The notes beneath the pieces were generated by a model that worked only from the letters and a program-made list of their open reading frames with translations, was not told the DNA's origin and made no database searches. A DNA stretch of 7,658 nt from Limiplasma pullistercoris. Lineage in GTDB: Bacteria > Bacillota > Clostridia > Christensenellales > Aristaeellaceae. A program made the position numbers and the translations under genes. Shown here one piece after another: positions 1-4,792 of this stretch (position 1 is its first letter; the number at the start of each line of letters is the position of its first letter). Location of the stretch: assembly GCA_018715165.1 (NCBI GenBank), contig DVMC01000170.1:1-7658 (forward strand), in the 5' to 3' direction.

Positions 1-302
1 CGGGCGTGGGCGAAATGCTGGGCATGATCCTGCCGCTGGTGCTGATGTTCGTGGTGTTCTACTTCCTGCTGATCCGTCCGCAGAAGAAGAAGGACAAGAA
101 GGTCAAGGAAATGCTGGCCGCCCTGAAAAACGGCGACCGCGTGTGCACCATCGGCGGCATCTACGGCACCATCACCTCCATCAAGGACGACACCATCGAG
201 CTCAGCGTGGGCCGCGACAACGTCAAGCTGGTCTTTGCCCGCTGGGCCATCCGCAACGTGGAGGAAGTCGCCATCGAAAACGACAGCGAGGTCCTCAACT
301 GA
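1..302 (+). CDS. yajC: Preprotein translocase accessory subunit YajC (5' end possibly cut by the window edge)
   Basis: YajC is a small single-pass inner-membrane protein that associates with SecDF and the SecYEG translocon. Read from GTG at position 6 the product has 98 residues. A hydrophobic helix (about residues 5-23) runs into the family hallmark, an IRPQKKKDKK-type basic stretch at 23-32, followed by the soluble YajC domain with NGDRV (42-46) and a TIGGIYGTI segment (48-56). The frame is open to the left edge and no ribosome binding site can be seen in the five preceding bases, so the true start may lie upstream. YajC proteins are usually around 85-115 residues, so little or nothing is missing. 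The stop is TGA at 300-302. The next gene on the same strand is a YrzE-like membrane protein, an arrangement familiar from Firmicutes. A terminator-like hairpin follows 17-20 bases after the stop. The family call is very secure; only the start is uncertain. Confidence 0.95.
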   Translation, partial: GVGEMLGMILPLVLMFVVFYFLLIRPQKKKDKKVKEMLAALKNGDRVCTIGGIYGTITSIKDDTIELSVGRDNVKLVFARWAIRNVEEVAIENDSEVLN

Positions 303-318
303 CGCTTTTCCCGGCATG

Positions 319-374
319 AAGCCTCCCTCCGTTCGCATATGCTGTACCAAAGCGAACAGAGGGAGGTTTTTCTT
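319..374 (+). terminator. Terminator-like hairpin between yajC and the YrzE-like gene whose 3' arm is also the ribosome binding site
   Basis: Left arm CCTCCCTCCGTTCGC (322-336) pairs with GCGAACAGAGGGAGG (352-366). All 15 positions match except one C/A mismatch (330/358), around a 15-base loop. The stem is followed directly by TTTTTCTT (367-374), and AA before the left arm can pair with the first Ts, as in a typical Rho-independent terminator. The GGGAGG of the right arm lies 8 bases before ATG 375 and is the only plausible SD for the next gene. One hairpin could therefore both stop transcription after yajC and hide the downstream ribosome binding site. The pairing is seen directly; termination and SD masking are inferred. 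Confidence 0.7.
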
Positions 375-791
375 ATGCCTGCAACCTATGCCACCCCGGC
401 CGCCGCCCGCCCCGCGCGCAGGCGGTCGCGCCGCAGCCGCGCCCCGCGCCTTTTGCGCGGCCTCCTGGCCGCCGTGGGCGTCACGCTGGCGTGCGTGCTG
501 CTTTTCGCCCTGCTGATGCAGTGGCTCAAGCCCTCCGACACCGCCGTGCGCGTGGTCAACCAGCTCATCAAGCTGGCCTCCATCTTCGCGGGCGTGTGGG
601 TCATGGTGGGCCGCGGCGGCGACCGGAGCCTGATGTGGGGCGCGCTGCTGGGCCTGATTTATATGGCGCTGGGCGTGGGCCTCTACGCGCTGCTCTCCGG
701 CCAGCAGCTGCCCTTCACCGCGTATTTGAGCGACCTGGCCATGGGCGTGGCCGGAGGCGGCATCGCCGGGGCCATCCTCTCCCGCAGCTGA
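375..791 (+). CDS. YrzE/TIGR04086-type small integral membrane protein
   Basis: The predicted protein has 138 residues and unknown biochemical function. A long, very basic N-terminal tail (about 1-27, rich in Arg, Ala and Pro) precedes four hydrophobic segments at roughly 29-50, 58-78, 86-107 and 116-135. Signature-like features are NQLIKLASIFAGVW (62-75), a GALLGLIYMAL segment (89-99) and a glycine-rich last helix with GVAGGGIAGAI (124-134). These match the small four-helix membrane family that includes Bacillus YrzE, often encoded beside yajC. An in-frame ATG at 339 would add 12 residues, but it lies in a hairpin loop without an SD, whereas ATG 375 has GGGAGG 8 bases upstream, so 375 is chosen. 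The family core is about 120 residues, so the Arg/Pro-rich tail is an addition. Expression probably depends on read-through from yajC, because there is no room for a separate promoter after the hairpin. A link to protein export is suggested only by the neighbour. Confidence 0.82.
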   Translation: MPATYATPAAARPARRRSRRSRAPRLLRGLLAAVGVTLACVLLFALLMQWLKPSDTAVRVVNQLIKLASIFAGVWVMVGRGGDRSLMWGALLGLIYMALGVGLYALLSGQQLPFTAYLSDLAMGVAGGGIAGAILSRS

Positions 792-796
792 AACAC

Positions 797-824
797 AAAG
801 GGGGGACGCAGAATGCGTCCCCCC
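797..824 (-). terminator. Perfect 11-bp GC-rich hairpin, with a T-rich tail on the minus strand
   Basis: GGGGGGACGCA (800-810), loop GAA, then TGCGTCCCCCC (814-824) form a perfect 11-bp stem. Read on the minus strand the stem is followed by CTTTGTGTTT, a moderate T-tract, so it could end transcripts coming from the phospholipase-like gene and its small downstream partner. On the plus strand it starts 8 bases after the YrzE-like stop but is followed by TCAAGCTGCC, with no T-run. It may still act as a 3' mRNA-stabilising hairpin for that gene. Its right arm is also the left end of the fold-back element at 814-986. Confidence 0.55.
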
Positions 825-986
825 TCAAGCTGCCAACAAAGTGTGGGGTGCAGGCCGGGGTTTGGGGCAGAGCCCCAAACCCTTATGCCGCAGCATTTTT
901 CGCAAGCGTTGCGAGCGCCCGAAGGGCGCAAGAAACGCGGCTCTCCCCAAAATCAGGGGTTTTCAATGGCCTGAAAGGGGGACGCA
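814..986. repeat. 173-base fold-back palindromic element (MITE-like or structured RNA)
   Basis: This fills most of the 250-base gene-free stretch 792-1041. Four nested helices can be drawn. The ends TGCGTCCCCC (814-823) and GGGGGACGCA (977-986) are perfect inverted repeats. CAGGCC (851-856) pairs with GGCCTG (968-973). TTTGGGG-C-AGAGCC (861-874) pairs with GGCTCTCCCCAAA (939-951), 13 pairs with one bulged C. The tip hairpin pairs GCGTT/AACGC (906-910/934-938) and GCGCCC/GGGCGC (915-920/924-929), with a symmetric 4x4 internal loop and a GAA loop. A competing perfect hairpin is GGGTTTGGGGC-AGA-GCCCCAAACCC (858-882). No convincing open frame, transposase, target-site duplication or known RNA family was recognised. 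The nested, ordered pairing over nearly the whole length makes chance unlikely. A non-autonomous mobile repeat, a REP/BIME-like intergenic repeat or a structured 3' UTR are all possible. Confidence 0.5.
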
Positions 987-1041
987 TCCCGCGCGCCCTT
1001 CCCGGAGCGCTTCCGGCATCCGCCCGGCGTTCGCGCCTGCC
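987..1041. other. Non-coding GC-rich remainder of the convergent intergenic gap
   Basis: These 55 bases separate the fold-back element from the stop codon of the small basic protein gene. The only structure seen is a short CCGGA-AGCGC-TCCGG hairpin in minus-strand reading (near 1002-1016). No T-tract follows it, so it is not called a terminator. Confidence 0.3.
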
Positions 1042-1290
1042 TTACGCCCGGCCCAGCCCCGGCGCGCAGGCCGCGCGCGCCGGGCGGCAGGCCCGCATCA
1101 GGCGCACGGCCGCGTTGAACGTGCCCTTGAGCAGCCGCTTTGCGCGGTGCTTCCTGGGATGACGCACCTTCACCCGCCACGGCGTGCGCGGCCAGCGCCC
1201 CGCCTCCCGGTCGGCCGGCGCGGGAAACGCGTCGTGCAGATTGCCCTCCCGGTCCACCCGGAAGCCCCAGCCCATACATCTTGATTCCAT
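1042..1290 (-). CDS. Hypothetical small, strongly basic protein (82 aa)
   Basis: I do not recognise this family. The 82-residue product has 20 Arg/Lys against 6 Asp/Glu, with the basic residues concentrated in the second half (for example WRVKVRHPRKHRAKRLLKG at about 38-56), and three cysteines (5, 68, 75). The N-terminal part MGWGFRVDREGNLHDAFPAP (6-25) looks like a folded or conserved start rather than random shadow coding. Translation signals are good: AAAGGAG (minus strand, 1297-1303) lies 6 bases before ATG 1290. It begins 24 bases after the stop of the phospholipase-like gene on the same strand, so the two are probably co-transcribed. There is no signal peptide or membrane helix. Nucleic-acid binding or binding to acidic phospholipid head groups are possibilities from charge alone. 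ATG at codon 6 is an alternative start but has a worse SD distance. A spurious frame in GC-rich DNA cannot be excluded for the C-terminal third. Confidence 0.6.
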   Translation of the reverse strand: MESRCMGWGFRVDREGNLHDAFPAPADREAGRWPRTPWRVKVRHPRKHRAKRLLKGTFNAAVRLMRACRPARAACAPGLGRA

Positions 1291-1314
1291 GGTTTTCTCC
1301 TTTCCGGCGGCCCG

Positions 1315-2730
1315 TCAGACCAGGAACCGCACCAGCGAAATCAACGGCGACGCCGTCACAATCAGCAGATTTTTCAGAAGCGGCGTGTCCAGCGCCTCCG
1401 CTTCGCCCTCGCCATAGCCGCCGTCCGCCTCCACGGGCAGCGCCATGGCGCGCATCTCCAGCATGTACGCCTCCATCAGGTCGTTGAGGGGCTCGCTCTT
1501 CACGGCCAGCATCACCTCGGTGTCGCTGTAGGCGCTGCGCATGTCGAAGTTGAACGAGCCGAACACGCTGATATCCCCGTCCACCAGCATGGCCTTGGTA
1601 TGCATGCTGCGCGGGGCCTGCAGCTCGTAGTAGGCCAGCGGCAGCGAAAGCGCCATCCCCCGGTGGAACACCGCGTCCGCCGAGGCCACGATGTTGTTGC
1701 CCCCGGCGCGCGAGTTGGTCAGAATCACCATCTCCGGCGCCTGCTCCGCCGCCGCCCGCAGGCTGTCGCGCATGTCCGCGTCCAGCACCAGATAGGGCGT
1801 CTGAATCCACACGCGCTCCTCCGCGCTTCTCATCAGCGCCACGAGCGACGCCCACAGCGCCGGCTCCTTTACGCCGGGGTTGGTGGGGTTGGTCAGCAGG
1901 GCGTAGCCCTCCACCGGCACGGTCAGGGCCTCCCAGTCCGCCGGGGCGATGGCCTGGGCGTACTCCGTCTCCATGGCCTCCCAACGGCTGCGCAGCTCGT
2001 CCGCCGTGCGCGAAACGCCCGCCTCGCGCCATGCCGGGGCCCGCTCGCAGGCCGTGACGCATTCCTCGTCCCACAGCCGGTCGAAGTAGGCGGTCAGCGC
2101 GGCGGCCGCGCTGCCCTGCGCGGGGCTCTCGCGCCACATGAGCACATCCAGGTCGTAGTTGTAGGCCGGGTGCTCCTCCTCCGTGAGAAACTCGTCGGAG
2201 ATGTTGCGCCCGCCCAGCACGAAGGCGCGCCCGTCCGCGATGACGTACTTTTCGTGGTAGCGCGCGCTCAGGCCCCAGGGGGCCAGGAGGTTGAGGTCGT
2301 TGTAATAACGCAGCTCGATGTTGGGATGCGTGCCCAGCGCGTAGCCCAGGTCGCCGCCCCAGAAGTTGAACCGGCCCACCAGCCCGTCCACCACGATGCG
2401 CACCTGCACGCCCCGGTCCGCCGCGTCCAGCAGGGCAGCGGCCACGGTATAGCCGCTCTCGTCGTCGGCGTAGAGATAGCTGCCCACGATGAGCGAGGTT
2501 TCCGCATTGGCGATCAGGTTGAGCCGGGCGGCCAGGGCCTGCTCGCCCGTGGTCAGGATGGCGGCCCGGTCGCCCGACGCGCCGTCCTCCATGGGGACGA
2601 AAGCCGCCTGCGCCCGCTCCGCCTCGGGCGGGAAGGCATAGGGAAGCACCGCCAGCAGCGCGTACACGCCCAGAATAATGCCCAGCGCCCGCGCCACCCT
2701 GCGCCGCCGCTTCGGCCCGCGCATGACCAT
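1315..2730 (-). CDS. Membrane-anchored phospholipase D family protein, ClsC/cardiolipin-synthase-like
   Basis: The 471-residue protein belongs to the phospholipase D superfamily, which uses two HKD motifs to form one active site for phosphatidyl transfer or hydrolysis. Both are intact: H159-x-K161-x4-D166 (in YHEKYVIADG, followed by GGRN) and H377-x-K379-x4-D384 (in MHTKAMLVDG, followed by GSFNFD). The N-terminus has a basic patch and one hydrophobic helix (about 12-33), an uncleaved anchor or signal. The catalytic part (about 62-435) would then face outside. Segments such as RLNLIANAETSL and AADRGVQVRIVVDGL resemble the ClsC/YmdC branch rather than the two-helix ClsA type. The C-terminus (452-471) is hydrophobic again. 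The first ATG (2730) has AAAGGGGG only 2 bases away; ATG 2724 (codon 3) sits 8 bases from it and may be the true start. Cardiolipin synthesis is the likeliest role, but a phospholipase or nuclease activity cannot be excluded from sequence. A small basic protein gene follows 24 bases downstream. Confidence 0.88.
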   Translation of the reverse strand: MVMRGPKRRRRVARALGIILGVYALLAVLPYAFPPEAERAQAAFVPMEDGASGDRAAILTTGEQALAARLNLIANAETSLIVGSYLYADDESGYTVAAALLDAADRGVQVRIVVDGLVGRFNFWGGDLGYALGTHPNIELRYYNDLNLLAPWGLSARYHEKYVIADGRAFVLGGRNISDEFLTEEEHPAYNYDLDVLMWRESPAQGSAAAALTAYFDRLWDEECVTACERAPAWREAGVSRTADELRSRWEAMETEYAQAIAPADWEALTVPVEGYALLTNPTNPGVKEPALWASLVALMRSAEERVWIQTPYLVLDADMRDSLRAAAEQAPEMVILTNSRAGGNNIVASADAVFHRGMALSLPLAYYELQAPRSMHTKAMLVDGDISVFGSFNFDMRSAYSDTEVMLAVKSEPLNDLMEAYMLEMRAMALPVEADGGYGEGEAEALDTPLLKNLLIVTASPLISLVRFLV

Positions 2731-2747
2731 CGCCCCCTTTCCCCTCC

Positions 2748-2756
2748 ATCATAGCA
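2748..2756 (-). promoter_or_regulatory. Candidate extended -10 promoter of the phospholipase-like gene
   Basis: On the minus strand TGC-TATGAT forms an extended -10 element (TGnTATAAT-like, TATGAT at 2748-2753) about 17 bases before ATG 2730. A start site about 7 bases downstream would give a very short leader beginning just before the AAAGGGGG ribosome binding site. No good TTGACA-like box is seen at 16-18 bp, which fits an extended -10 promoter or one that depends on an activator. Confidence 0.45.
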
Positions 2757-2758
2757 GG

Positions 2759-2794
2759 CAAAAATGAACAAACCTTCCGCCAAAGATGAACAAA
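2759..2794. repeat. Direct repeat of a 14-bp site in the divergent promoter region
   Basis: CAAAAATGAACAAA (2759-2772) and CAAAGATGAACAAA (2781-2794) match at 13 of 14 positions and start 22 bp apart, close to two helical turns, so a protein could bind both on the same face. The copies cover the zone from about -16 to -53 relative to the presumed start site of the phospholipase-like gene. They are distinctly A-rich in otherwise GC-rich DNA. Operator function is an inference. Confidence 0.45.
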
Positions 2795-2848
2795 GCGTAA
2801 CCAATCGCCCCGGGCGCAAAAAACGCCCTTCCTCCGCCCGCCCGGATG

Positions 2849-2857
2849 TGGTATGAT
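2849..2857 (+). promoter_or_regulatory. Candidate extended -10 promoter of the AI-2E family transporter gene
   Basis: TGG-TATGAT (TATGAT at 2852-2857) is an extended -10 element on the plus strand. It would start transcription near 2864, leaving a leader of about 20 bases that contains GGGAGGGG (2875-2882). The -35 zone (TTCCTC at 2829-2834) is poor. The motif is the same TGnTATGAT as in the divergent promoter. Confidence 0.5.
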
Positions 2858-2882
2858 AAGAGGGACATGCACACGGGAGGGG

Positions 2883-4022
2883 ATGCACTTGGAGCGCCGC
2901 AAATTCCTGGCCATTCTGCTGCTGGCCACGCTCATCATCGGCATTTATTTTCTCTTTGAGCGCGGCAGCTCGCTCACGGGGCTGATGCTGACCCTGTGGA
3001 GCATTCTCATGCCCTTTTTCCTGGGCGGCGTGCTGGCCTTCGTGCTCAATGTGCCCATGCGCTTTCTGGAGCGGCGGGTGCTGTTTTTCATGGACCGCAC
3101 GCCCCGCCTCAGGCGCCTGCGGCGGCCGGTGGCGATGGTGCTGGTGCTGGCGCTGGTGGCGGGCGTGGTGTATGTGATCATGTCCATCGTGGTGCCGGAG
3201 CTGATCAACACCATCCTGTCGGTCATCAAGGCCATTCCCGCGGCGCTCCAGCGCCTGGACGAGCTGATCGAGCCCTACGGCTTCAGCGTCTCCCAGGTGC
3301 TCAACGCCAGCTTCACCGTGCCCTCCGTCAGCGACGTGGACGCCAAGATCGCCGACATGGTCAACCTCCTGCTCAAGGGCGCGGCGTTCTCCACCACGGT
3401 GATCGGCACGGTGTATCAGAACGTATTGAGCTTCTTCTTCACGGTGATGTTCACCATCTACTTCCTCTCCTCCAAGGAGCGCCTGCGCTCCCAGGTGAAA
3501 AACGTGATGCGCGCCTACCTCAAGCCCCGCTGGGTGGAAAAGGCGCTGTCGGTGGCGGACCTCAGCCAGCGCACGTTTTCCAGCTTCATCACGGGCCAGT
3601 GCCTGGAGGCGTGCATCCTGGGCGGCATGTTCTTTGTGACCATGACGCTGCTGCGCATGCCCTACGTGCTGCTCATCAGCGTGTTCATCTCGGTGACGGC
3701 GCTGATCCCGGTCATCGGCGCGTGGATGGGCTGCATCGTGGGCGCGATCCTCATCCTGGTCAGCGACCCCCTGCAGGCGCTGGGGTTCGTGGCGCTGTTC
3801 CTGTTCCTGCAGCAGATCGAGGGCAACCTCATCTACCCCCACGTCATGGGCAACGCCATCGGCCTGCCGTCCATCTGGGTGCTTTTCGCGGTGCTGCTGG
3901 GCGAGGGCCTGATGGGCATTCTGGGCATGCTGCTGTTCATCCCGCTGACCTCGGTGTGCTACACGCTTCTGCGCGAGCAGGTGCATAAGCGGCTGAGGGC
4001 GCGGGAGGCCTCCGGAGGCTGA
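2883..4022 (+). CDS. AI-2E family transporter (PerM/YtvI/TqsA-type permease)
   Basis: The 379-residue polytopic membrane protein belongs to the AI-2E transporter (UPF0118/DUF20) family, whose members include the autoinducer-2 exporter TqsA and Na+/H+ antiporter-like proteins; substrates differ. Hydrophobic segments lie near 8-25, 32-56, 82-105, 170-196, 237-256, 260-292, 297-312 and 329-361. A long soluble loop (about 106-168) after the third helix, and the C-terminal run with ALIPVIGAWMG (273-283), QQIEGNLIYPHVMGNAIGLP (310-329) and GEGLMGILGMLLFIP (340-354), are diagnostic. Length is normal (about 350-390). The frame could open at ATG 2853, but that codon lies inside the presumed -10 box. 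ATG 2883 and TTG 2889 follow GGGAGG (2875-2880) by 2 and 8 bases, so TTG 2889 is a serious alternative. It is divergent from the phospholipase-like gene and ends at a strong terminator. The substrate cannot be told from sequence. Confidence 0.93.
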   Translation: MHLERRKFLAILLLATLIIGIYFLFERGSSLTGLMLTLWSILMPFFLGGVLAFVLNVPMRFLERRVLFFMDRTPRLRRLRRPVAMVLVLALVAGVVYVIMSIVVPELINTILSVIKAIPAALQRLDELIEPYGFSVSQVLNASFTVPSVSDVDAKIADMVNLLLKGAAFSTTVIGTVYQNVLSFFFTVMFTIYFLSSKERLRSQVKNVMRAYLKPRWVEKALSVADLSQRTFSSFITGQCLEACILGGMFFVTMTLLRMPYVLLISVFISVTALIPVIGAWMGCIVGAILILVSDPLQALGFVALFLFLQQIEGNLIYPHVMGNAIGLPSIWVLFAVLLGEGLMGILGMLLFIPLTSVCYTLLREQVHKRLRAREASGG

Positions 4023-4023
4023 C

Positions 4024-4077
4024 AAAAAAACCCGCCCCCTCCCCCGCCATCCGGCGGGAGAGGGGGCGGTCCTTTTT
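4024..4077. terminator. Bidirectional Rho-independent terminator between the AI-2E transporter and livF
   Basis: CCGCCCCCTC (4032-4041) pairs with GAGGGGGCGG (4060-4069). Inside it CCCGCC (4043-4048) pairs with GGCGGG (4053-4058) around loop ATCC, with one C/A mismatch between the two helices. On the plus strand the stem is followed by TCCTTTTTGCTTTT. On the minus strand it is followed by GTTTTTTT, from the A7 run at 4024-4030. It sits 1 base after the plus-strand stop and just after the livF stop on the other strand, so it can end both convergent units. Confidence 0.92.
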
Positions 4078-4084
4078 GCTTTTG

Positions 4085-4792
4085 TCAGCCGCCGAGGTAC
4101 GCCTTGCGCACGCCGTCGTCGGAGAGCACCTCCGCGGCGTTGCCGCTCATGGTGATGCGGCCTGTGCCCAGCACGTAGGCGCGGTCGGCGATGGACAGGG
4201 CCATCTGCGCGTTCTGCTCCACCAGAAGGATGGTGGTGCCCGCGTCGTGCAGCTCCTTGATGATGTCGAAGATCTGCTCCACCAGAATGGGGGCCAGGCC
4301 CATCGACGGCTCGTCGAGCATGAGCAGCTTTGGCTTGCTCATCAAAGCGCGACCCATGGCGAGCATCTGCTGCTCGCCGCCGCTCAAGGTGCCTGCGATC
4401 TGCTTTTCGCGCTCCTTGAGGCGCGGGAAGCGGGCGAACACGTCCTCCAGCGAGCCCTCGATCTCCTGCGGCGGGCGGGAGTAGCCGCCCATTTCGAGGT
4501 TTTCGCGCACGGTCATCAGCTGGAAGATGCGCCGGCCTTCGGGGCACAGCGCCATGCCCTGCGACACCAGCTTGTGGGCCTTCATGCCCAGCAGGTTTCG
4601 GCCCTCGAAGGTGATGGAGCCGCTGCGGGGCTTGAGCAGGCCGGCGATGGTGTTGAGGGTGGTGGATTTGCCCGCGCCGTTGGCGCCGATGAGGGTGACG
4701 ATCTCGCCCTCGTTGACCTCGAAGGAGATGCCCTTGATGGCGTGAATCGCGCCGTAGTAGACGTGAATGTTGTCAACCTTGAGAAGGCTCAT
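4085..4792 (-). CDS. livF: Branched-chain amino acid ABC importer, ATP-binding protein LivF
   Basis: One of the two ATPases that drive HAAT-type import of leucine, isoleucine, valine or related substrates from the inner face of the membrane. The 235 residues match the family length. Motifs: Walker A GANGAGKST (36-44), a CPEGRRIF segment (83-90) in the Q-loop region, signature LSGGEQQ (136-142), Walker B LLMLDEP (156-162) with catalytic Glu161, followed by SMGLAP (163-168), and VEQN (191-194). The H-loop histidine is replaced by Gln here, which is normal for LivF and separates it from LivG. ATG 4792 overlaps the livG stop in an ATGA, and AAGGAGGGGG lies 6 bases upstream, so translational coupling is likely. 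This is the last gene of the operon, and a bidirectional terminator follows directly. A urea (UrtE) or other HAAT substrate cannot be excluded without the binding protein. Confidence 0.94.
   Translation of the reverse strand: MSLLKVDNIHVYYGAIHAIKGISFEVNEGEIVTLIGANGAGKSTTLNTIAGLLKPRSGSITFEGRNLLGMKAHKLVSQGMALCPEGRRIFQLMTVRENLEMGGYSRPPQEIEGSLEDVFARFPRLKEREKQIAGTLSGGEQQMLAMGRALMSKPKLLMLDEPSMGLAPILVEQIFDIIKELHDAGTTILLVEQNAQMALSIADRAYVLGTGRITMSGNAAEVLSDDGVRKAYLGG

Noticed and set aside
339..374. In-frame upstream ATG for the YrzE-like protein
   Set aside because: It lies in the hairpin loop with no SD, and ATG 375 has a near-perfect one.
814..986. Calling the fold-back element a proven MITE
   Set aside because: No target-site duplication is visible at its ends and copy number cannot be checked, so it is reported only as a candidate.
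797..990. A CRISPR-like array of the repeated GGGGGACGCA
   Set aside because: There are only two direct copies with one inverted copy, no regular spacers and no cas genes. The arrangement is palindromic.
792..1041. A SCIFF-type six-cysteine peptide gene or other small ORF, looked for because some Clostridia carry one near yajC
   Set aside because: No cysteine-rich short frame with an SD is present in this gap on either strand.
2806..2828. Short GC palindromes (CGCCC-C-GGGCG, GGGCG-N7-CGCCC) considered as a terminator or operator
   Set aside because: The stems are only 5 bp and not followed by a T-tract. They are likely chance in GC-rich DNA between divergent genes.
953..2944. A 663-residue minus-strand open frame covering the phospholipase-like gene
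   Set aside because: Its translation is Gly/Ala/Arg-rich low-complexity sequence with no motifs, while the overlapping frame has two intact HKD motifs. It is a shadow produced by GC-rich codons.
2553..4547. A 664-residue minus-strand open frame across the AI-2E gene, the terminator and livF
   Set aside because: The His/Gln/Arg-rich translation is typical antisense shadow, runs through a strong terminator and has no recognisable domain.
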